A DNA stretch of 56,418 nt, taken from positions 1 through 56,418 of the IMG/VR virus record IMGVR_UViG_3300049595_000896, one strand, 5' to 3'. Within the stretch, counting starts at the first letter, position 1; the number at the start of each line of letters is the position of its first letter. Of the stretch, positions 14,216 through 23,000 are shown in pieces. The position numbers and the translations under genes are program-made. The DNA is from a virus. Under the pieces are notes generated by a model. It saw only the letters and a program-made list of their open reading frames with translations. It had not been told where the DNA came from and made no database searches.

Positions 14216-17080
14216 ATGGACACGCTGGAGTTCTTCCGGCGAGTTCTTCCGTCTTCTGGGTATTACTGTGCCTTCAATGTGGACAACAGGCAGCACGGTT
14301 TTTTCTCAACAGTCGAAGAACTGGCTAGCATCTCCGTTCGCATGGACGAGATGGGGAGAAATACCTACTACGCGATATCATCTTTTATAGAAAAGAAGGG
14401 GAGGAAGCAAGCAAATGTCAAAGCAACCAAGGTCATCGCCCTCGATGTAGATGTCGGCAAGTACGACGCAGCCGGGGAGCTACGCAATAGTTATGCCACG
14501 TTGCAGGATGCAGGCGTAGCTGTCGCCCAGTTCATAACCAAGACAGGACTGCCAGATCCGCTGATGGTGTTCAGCGGCAATGGTCTGCACATGTACTGGG
14601 TAATGACACGCGACCTGACGCCCGAGGAGTGGCAGCCTCTGGCGTCTGCGCTCAAGATACTCGCCGCAAGGCATATCATAATCGACCCGGCAGTGACAGA
14701 GGACAGCGCCCGTGTGCTGCGTGCTGTCGGCATAACCAACAGGAACAGCGGCAAGAAGGCTCAGTTATTACGCGATGCGTCAGACGTCGACCCACTCGAC
14801 TTCGCCCGGGCTCTCGGCGCTTCAGGTGTAGCCCCCCCACCGCAGGCACAACCGTCCCGCAAGACTACACTACTGGATAACTTGGCTGTAAAGACTGACC
14901 ACCCGCTGGGTGTTGCGTCCGTCATCATGTCCAAATGCCAGCAGGTTAAGGACGCAGTCTCTAAACCAGAGAGCGTGCCCGAGCCCCTGTGGTATGCTCT
15001 TATAGGCGTGGCGGCGCACTGCGAGAACCCCGAACAGACAGCCATAGAGTGGAGCAAGGGGCACCCCGAGTTCTCTCATGTGGAGACTCTGCGTAAGCTG
15101 GAGCAGTGGAAGAAGAACGCCACCGGCCCGACACTCTGCACCAAGTTCGAGAGCGAGAACCCTGACGGATGTAAAAGTTGCAGGCTGAAGGGGCGTATCG
15201 CATCGCCTGTCCATACAGGGCAGACCTATAAAGAAGTTGACCAGAGCGCAGCACCCGACCCCATAGCGCAGGCAGTCCCGCTTCCCAAGCCGTTCAAGCG
15301 CACGGCGCAGGGCATCAAGATGGTTATCGACGGCGTCGACACAGACGTATGTAGCTTCGACATCTACCCTACAAGCTATGGCAAGGACGAGATGCTGGGC
15401 TATGAAGTTGCGCGGTTTATGTGGGACAGATCCCATGTAGGATGGCAACCGCTTGTACTCAGGCAGGCGCTACTGACTGATGGGCACAGGGAGTTTGCTA
15501 CTGCACTGGCGGATCAGGGTATTATATTCCAGCACAAGAAGCTGACAGAAAGTTTCCAGTATATGCTGCGGTCCTATCTAGATAGCTTAAAGAAAACTAC
15601 CCGTATGACGAACCTGTATTCGTCAATGGGCTGGAAAGAAGACTTCTCCCAGTTTGTCATGGGCGACTCTGTAATACGTCTTGACGAGAGTGGGTCCGCA
15701 CAGGAAGAGCAGATCACTTTATCTGCACCCATGCAACGCCAAGGCTCTGAGTTGTGGGAGACCAAGGGCAGCCTTAAGGCGCAGGTGGACGGGCTCGCAG
15801 TACTCGAACGCGCAGATATGCCATGGCACATGTTCGCCATAGGCGTCATGCTAAGCGCCCCGCTCTACGAGTTCACCGGTCTCAAGGGGCTGACTGTCTC
15901 GCTCAACGGACCCACTGGCGGCGGCAAAACCCTGACGCAGTTGTGGGGCCAGAGCCTTTGGGGCAACCCGGACAAGCTGCACTTCACTTCTAAGTTCACA
16001 ATCAACGCGCTGTTTAACCGTATGTCGCTCTACCGCAACATGCCGATGACTGTAGACGAAGCGACTATGATGAACCCCAAAGACATAGGGGACTTCCTGT
16101 ACTCAGTCACGCAGGGCGCAGACAAGATCCGCCTTAACCGCAACACTGAAGAGCGCGACAGCAAGCCTTACTTCATACCTGTTGTACTCAGTACCAACAC
16201 AAGCATCGCATCGATGCTGATCTCTGCGGGCTCAGAGACAGAAGCCCAGATGGCCAGACTATTGGAGATAAACATACCATCGCATCCGCTGTTCTCCCGG
16301 GACAGCAACGCAGGCAAGATGATCTACAACCATATACATAATAACTACGGACACATAGGCCGGGCGTTTGTGTCCAAGCTGCTGGAGCTAGGACCGCAGT
16401 CCCTCAAGGACATGATTAACCGGCACTATGATCTGTTCAAAAAGAAATACAAAGCCAGCTTTGGCGGGCAGGAGAGATACTGGGAGGCGGCGGTTGTGCT
16501 TGCCGACATGGCCTTCCACCTTGCCCACAGCTGGGGCCTTGTGCCGTTCAAGTACGAACGCTGCATAGAGTGGATGCTCATACAACTGGGAGCGATACGC
16601 AAGGCTGTGGCCGACATCAAGCGCGACACGTTTGACCTGATCTCCGAGTACGTCAACGACCATGCGTCTGTGCTTGTGACCGTTATGCATACAGCAGGGA
16701 TGAAGCCGCAGGCAGACCACCTGCGCATGCCCCGGGAGGACATACGTATAAGGCTGGACCTCTACAGGAAGTCGCTTAACGACAGGTTCGACAAGGGTAC
16801 CATGCTCATGGACCGCGTCCACTTCCGTCGTTGGCTCGCAGAGAAGCGGTACGATTACCGTACTGTACTGCAGGACCTCAACGCTGAGAATGTCATTGCC
16901 AGTCCGAAGAGTGGCAAGGCTTATCTTGGCAAAGACACAGTCGCCAAGACTGCACAGACCTACGTTATAGGAGTGAACCTCAACCATCCGCGCCTTGTCG
17001 GTATCATCGACGACACCGAAGCATCCATCATGGACCTGACGCTAGGTCAGCTTCACTCTGTGCCTTCGTCAAGTCCGTAG
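14216..17080 (+). CDS. PrimPol-helicase fusion (replicative primase/helicase)
   Basis: The product has 954 residues from ATG 14216, preceded by AAAGGG. The N-terminal archaeo-eukaryotic-type primase domain has LDVDVG (D77, D79), SGNGLHMYW (H125) and a VTEDSARVLRAVG segment. A cysteine-containing linker (CTKFESENPDGCKSC) follows. The C-terminal half is a DUF927-like ATPase with Walker A GPTGGGKT (K571) and Walker B VDEAT (D614, E615). It should prime and unwind DNA for the family A polymerase. Its last 28 nt overlap the end of the opposite-strand polyvalent gene. Confidence 0.9.
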   Translation: MDTLEFFRRVLPSSGYYCAFNVDNRQHGFFSTVEELASISVRMDEMGRNTYYAISSFIEKKGRKQANVKATKVIALDVDVGKYDAAGELRNSYATLQDAGVAVAQFITKTGLPDPLMVFSGNGLHMYWVMTRDLTPEEWQPLASALKILAARHIIIDPAVTEDSARVLRAVGITNRNSGKKAQLLRDASDVDPLDFARALGASGVAPPPQAQPSRKTTLLDNLAVKTDHPLGVASVIMSKCQQVKDAVSKPESVPEPLWYALIGVAAHCENPEQTAIEWSKGHPEFSHVETLRKLEQWKKNATGPTLCTKFESENPDGCKSCRLKGRIASPVHTGQTYKEVDQSAAPDPIAQAVPLPKPFKRTAQGIKMVIDGVDTDVCSFDIYPTSYGKDEMLGYEVARFMWDRSHVGWQPLVLRQALLTDGHREFATALADQGIIFQHKKLTESFQYMLRSYLDSLKKTTRMTNLYSSMGWKEDFSQFVMGDSVIRLDESGSAQEEQITLSAPMQRQGSELWETKGSLKAQVDGLAVLERADMPWHMFAIGVMLSAPLYEFTGLKGLTVSLNGPTGGGKTLTQLWGQSLWGNPDKLHFTSKFTINALFNRMSLYRNMPMTVDEATMMNPKDIGDFLYSVTQGADKIRLNRNTEERDSKPYFIPVVLSTNTSIASMLISAGSETEAQMARLLEINIPSHPLFSRDSNAGKMIYNHIHNNYGHIGRAFVSKLLELGPQSLKDMINRHYDLFKKKYKASFGGQERYWEAAVVLADMAFHLAHSWGLVPFKYERCIEWMLIQLGAIRKAVADIKRDTFDLISEYVNDHASVLVTVMHTAGMKPQADHLRMPREDIRIRLDLYRKSLNDRFDKGTMLMDRVHFRRWLAEKRYDYRTVLQDLNAENVIASPKSGKAYLGKDTVAKTAQTYVIGVNLNHPRLVGIIDDTEASIMDLTLGQLHSVPSSSP

Positions 17081-20000
17081 ATGTTTATCAGGTCTTCGAC
17101 CATACCCTTGGAAGCCTCGGGGGCGACCTTGAGATAACGTGCGGCGGCGGGTGTCGCAGCCTCCTTGGCTGACTTGATTGCGTTCCTCTCGAAGTCACGG
17201 ATGAAGAACTCCGTGCCTCTGGCTCCCTCGTTGAACCTGCGTACATCCTCCAGAGTTTCGCGCATACGGGCATAGTCTTTCTTGAGGTAAGCCTGCACGT
17301 ATCTGGAACGGAAGTCGGCTTTGAGTGCCTTGGCGTAGTCTGCTGCATATGTGCTAAGCCGGATCGCTGTGTTGCTATTCGCTGCTTCTGTTGGATAGAA
17401 GCCAAGCATGCGGCCAATGATGACCGTCATTGAGACATCGTTTGAAACGACCCTACCTTTCGCGTCCGTTATACGTCCGTCACTGAGATAGGTAAGTCCA
17501 TCCGCGAACCCTTTGATGCCAGACGATGGAGCGTTACGCAGGATCTCGGGCAAGGTAGCTTTCTCATACCCAACACCCAGTTGAGCAGCCCCCCAGTGCG
17601 CCAGCTGGAAGCTTGTATCAAGCGTACCGTACATGGCGGAGAAGACAGGACCAGCAAGCTCCATAAGTTCGCGGCCAGTGTCTGCGCCTGCGCGGGCTAT
17701 GCCCATTGCAGGGACGGGGGCCCCCATGCCTGTCTTGCTTGCGATATCCAGCCCAGCAAGGTTGGCGAGCCCGTTCATACCAACTGCACCAAGCCCCGGT
17801 GCTATTCCTTCCAGCATTTCCAGAGCCGCAGCTTCAATGCTGCCGAGCGGGATATCAAAGAACTGCGCAAGCGTGTCGATAAGATCAAACAAGTTCTCTG
17901 CAAACGGAAGACCTTTGAACCCAGCCAGTATCAGCACAGCCGCGAGATAATACATCTTCCCTTTGAGGGGCAGGGCGGCAACCATCTGCACCGTTATGAC
18001 CACGATCATCTTGTACATAAAGATGAACTGCGTGAAGTGGTTACGGAAAAGTTCCGGTCTGTTGTAAAGGCTGTAGTCGCCGTTAGTTTTATCGACTGCT
18101 GTTCCAGCCTGCCTGTAGACATCCTTGAACGCCTCGCTCTGGAGAAGCGCCAGTTTATTCTTTGCGGTAAATTCGGCTTCAGGTATTCCAGCAGCAACAG
18201 CGCGTTTTCTATACAGTCTATACGCTGCAAGAGCGGTTGCTCTGCGGCTGAGCTGCTCAGTATAAGTGAACATACCCATCCAAACTTTTTCGGCTTTAGC
18301 TTGGATGTTTGACTTGACGCCACCGCGTGCGGTCTGAAGAAGCGTGTTGGTCAGCGCCGGCTGGAGGTTGCCTTCTTCTGTTTGGTTGAGAAGGAACACA
18401 GCTTCATCAAACGTAAGTCCGTATTTGCCGTACTCATTTTTGTCGATCATCTGGCGCAGGGACTCTGCGTCATTGAAGACAAAATCCCTCAGCTGGTTCA
18501 GAGCTTGGATAACTTCCTGAGACGCCGCAGTCAGGCCGAACCCACCACCGTAACCACGCTGGGCGTTATGAGTGCCAAGGTACGGGATGACGTTGAATAC
18601 GATAGTTACGAGGTTGAGCAGGGCAGACGAGAAATTCATACCCAGTTGCAGCAGGACTGCAAAGTTCTTGAGCGGAGCCGCCGTCTCTGTCAGGAACCCC
18701 TGTGTGCTGTCTATGATATTAGTAGACTGCGCGTAGAAGGTAAGCAGTCTCTTGGCTTCGTCCCGATACCGCTCACCATATCCTTTGGTCTCTAGTTTCT
18801 CATTGCCGATCTTGATTATCTCGGGAGCGTTGGGCTTCCTGTCCGCCATGTGTACATAGCGGTAAGCATATTCAGCATAACGCTGAGCCGCAATTGTTAC
18901 CAGTGCTTGGTTGCCACTCGCCTTTGCGTCTTCTAGTTCCCGCTCCAGTCGCTTGAGCAGTTCCCTGTCGCCCCTCCAGTTCTTGTCGTTGGACATGATC
19001 TCGTCGGTGCGGAACGAGTACCGGTTCTTGGATGCAACATGTGCCCCGGTCTGCGTGTCAATACTCACGCTCTGTATAATATCCGGGTCCCAGCCAACCG
19101 TACCAGAACGCAGAAGAACGCGGCGGATGGCGTCTTCCATACCCGTCAGCGCCTGTATGACGTTGACTTGCTCCTGTGCAGTGAGGTTGACGTTGATCTT
19201 GGTCAGCGCCCGCAGGAAGTCGCTGAAGTCTATGGCATGACCAAGCGGCGGGTTCTTGGCCGTCTCGGATGTAGTGACACGGAACTTCACCGTTACAGAT
19301 TTCTCTGAGTAGTTATCCCGAGCATAGTCATCAGTCGGGAGCAGGAACTCCCGGTTCTCAAAAACAGACAGCCGGGAAGCAATCATGGTTGCTTCGTCTT
19401 CGTCCGCCGCCATGTAGAACGGAAGTTGTGACCTGATGCCATCACCAATAGTAACGACCCTGCCTGTGTCAGGATCGTACGCTTCCAGCCTGACATTCCA
19501 TTTGCCCCTGCGCAGCAGCGGCACGTAACCCATACCAATAGTGCGCTTGGCGTTCTGTTCCGCCAGTACCAATGTCTGCTCTTCAGCAGCCAAGTTGGTG
19601 AAGATAGGTTTGATGAACCCTATCTGATGACTTTTTGTGATCCCAAGCTGGTTCATCTCGGGAATCTTGTCGACGATATGTTTGAACGCAGGATCTTTAT
19701 AGTATTTGGCAGCAGGCGTATCCGCTGTGCCTTCCGCCCAGTCCTTGACCTTAGCCTTGTCATGCAAGGCCATCATCACTTCGACAACAAACTCCATACC
19801 CCTGCCGATAGTCTTGGCGGTGGGCAGTGAAACAACTTCGAGTTTGCCCTTGTCGTTCTCGGCGAGATGGATAAGCTCCATGTACTTGTCGCGCAGATCG
19901 TAGAAGAACTTGAGCTGGTCCGGGGTCAACGGCGCTTTGGACGCCGTCTGTATCCTTGCGAACTTGTCGTTAGTTTCTTTTATGAGTTCGAGATACCGCT

Positions 20001-23000
20001 CGTACTTGGACTGAAGTATGTCCTTGGTCTTCTCCTGCTCGACTGCAAGCAGTTCGTTGAAGATAATCCATTCCTTGCTATCTTCAGTAAGGCCCGGTAT
20101 CGCCTGCATTTTGAGAGCGGTCTGCGGTACTTTAAGCTGAGCAGCTTCCGCAGAGACATTTACCTCAAAGCCCTTCTTGAACATCTCTATGTCAGGCTTG
20201 GCCATGCCAAGGACTTCGTCCAAGTTCTTTGTGTTGAACACGAAGAAGCCTTGAGAGATGTCCCCTATCTCCCCGATCTTGTCGAGCTTACCCTGCTCTG
20301 CTTTATCCGTAAGACGGTTCTGCCTGTAGAGCGTGAAGAACGCCGCCATCTTGCCGGCCAGCAGCCGCTGTTCGTTCGTGGCGAACGCCGCAGACTGAGT
20401 CTTCTTTGTAAGGTTGTTGTACTTCTGAAGAAGCCGCTGCGTAAAGGACGACTGCTCTTTGAATAGATTATATAGCTCATTAATACCTTGGCTAAGGTCC
20501 CCGATACTGTCGAGAGACTGGACTTTTTCCAGTATCTTGGACGTCCCTTTCCCAAGGAAGCGCAACAGCTGGCGACTGGACGTGACCGCAGCAGAGGCCG
20601 AGCGGGGCAAGCGTTTGGACAGCGTGTTGTCCGCAGCCACTTCCGTCTTGAGATCCACAGCCCCAGCGATGGCAGCCGAGACGGAGCTAGGCTGTGGGCT
20701 AGCAGAAAAGCGACCAATAACAGCCTCAGTCGCCAGTTTCCGCATGTTCTGCTCAAGTATAGCCGGGCTGATGAATGTCGTGTCGCCGGTCCTGAGATAG
20801 CGTCCGGCTTGCCTTATGAAATAGCGCGCTGTCTCATCGCCGAACTTAATGCCGATCTTGTTGAGCGCATCCTTGATGGCATTCCACACTCTGAACAGTA
20901 TGTTGTTGTCGAGTTCTGCTGCATAGTCGCTTAGCACTTCTTCCGCAGCTTCTATCAGGTTCATGTTGAACCCGGCAGGCATTTTCGTGGCTTCGTAGAA
21001 ATTCTTATTCTTCGCAGTCAGGAACGCATCGCGAGCCTTGTCAGTAAAGTCTTTGTATATGGCTGCGTGACGCAGGACTTTTCTTTGGAAGCTCTGGTTT
21101 TCGTTAAGCAGTTTAAACAGAACGTCATTAAGTTCCTTGTCTGTCATGATTGAACGCAAGCCGAAGTGGCCCAGCGTTTCATGGGCCAGAACAAACTTCA
21201 GTTCCTGCTCTGTCTTTATCTGGTCCGTGAGGATGATGATCTCGTTGCCAAACGAGTATCCAGCAAAGGGCGTCGTGGCGAACGCGCCATCGGTACGCGC
21301 CGCATCAGCGCGCCTGTAGAGATCCGGGTTGGCGCGACGGAGAGCTTCGAGGTTCTTGTATACGTGGGCTGTTGGTTTGACATGCAGTTTGGCAAGGATT
21401 TTATTGACCGTATTTTTGGACTTGATCCAGTCAACAGCGGTCTTGATCTCACGTCCATCCGTGCGGATGAAACTTCCTTTGCTTGCGTTGGCTATTGCTT
21501 TTTCGAGCGCTTTGTATTCAAGCTTCCCATCTTTTTGCTGGAAAGAACTAAGCGGGCTTCCTAGGAACGATTCGCCTCCATCGATAGCAGGATCATAACT
21601 ATCTATCGCATCGTTTATATAATCTTTTACTGCGTTTGATCTTTTACTACCAGTTAGCTCTGGCATTACAGAACTGTTGTACTGAATCTCCAGAGCGCGG
21701 GCGAGAAAATCTATCGCACGTTTTGGTTTGCCAGACGTTAGATCTATAGTATCATCCTGCACCGGTTGGTTTTCAGGATCAGCCGGTCGTACTTTGGACG
21801 CTTCTTCGCTTACCCCAGCAGCTACACCACTTTTTTTATCTGCTTCAGGTATGTTTGTTACTCTTATACCTTCGCGTATGCCCGCCAGAAGTCCGTGCAA
21901 TTTAGCATACGTATACCAAGGACGTTCCCGTCCCTTAAATTTCCCCGTGTTAGCCCGGGCTTGTATAGATTCTCTTGCTGGCGCATTGAGCTTAATTAAG
22001 AATGCTGCGTTGAACAACTTGCGCTGTTGTTCGTTTAGTATCAGAGTATTCAGCCGATCAATAACAGCTTCTCTCTCAGCTTTCTTTTTGTCGGTAGCGT
22101 CCCAAGTTGTATCGAAGAACGCAGCGTCTACAATCTTCAGCGCGGCATTAGCAAACTGCTCGCTACCCGCTATCGTGGCGGTAAGTGTTGGGTTAGTGGC
22201 GTGTGCAACAAGCGCTTCTTGCGCCTGCTCTAAAGTCTTGATCTGTCGAACAGGCGCTTCTTTGGGAACCCCTTGATCCTTAGCGGGTCCTGTTTCGGCG
22301 GCGCCCTTTCGGGCAGCTGGCCCGGCTCGCCTTCCGCCAGCAGTTGCTCCAGCAGCTGCGGGTTGTTCTGCTCCAGCCACCGGCGCTGGGCCTCGCTCTT
22401 TAGGGACAAGGGCTGCCTCTCTCTTTCTAAACGCGGCGTATTCATTTTTTAATTGGCTGACAAGTTCTTCAAACTCTTGTTTCAAGACATTAGTGTCTTC
22501 ACCAGCGCTGGCGCGGGCTGCAAGATTTTCCAAGTCTGTCTTGAGTTTCTTAAGCGTATTGGAGACCGCGTATTTTCTATTGCCGACAGCTGCTATGACA
22601 TTTTGCGCAATGCTACGGATAGCAGCCGCAGGGTTTTTATCAAACAGGCGGACAGCTTTATCAGAATCCTCAATGGCGAATTGCAGTCGTTCATTTATAG
22701 CTAGTACGGACGTTTGATATTCTACATAACGCAGCCCTGCTTCTCGTCCGACTCTGACAGCGCCATCGTTTTCATCTACTGCGGCACCCTTAGGTTTTTC
22801 CTTTAGTGCTTCTCCCTTAGGCGCAGCAGCTTCAGGCGCAGCAGGTTTAGCCGCAGCTTCTTTACGAATCTTGGTTACCCCTCCACCGCCACCACCGGGA
22901 GGATTAGGATCGATGTCTTGCGATGCTGCAAATTGATCGAGCATACCGGCAAGCGCATCATAACTACTAAGTATTTCTTTTATAACCTTATTATAGGCAG

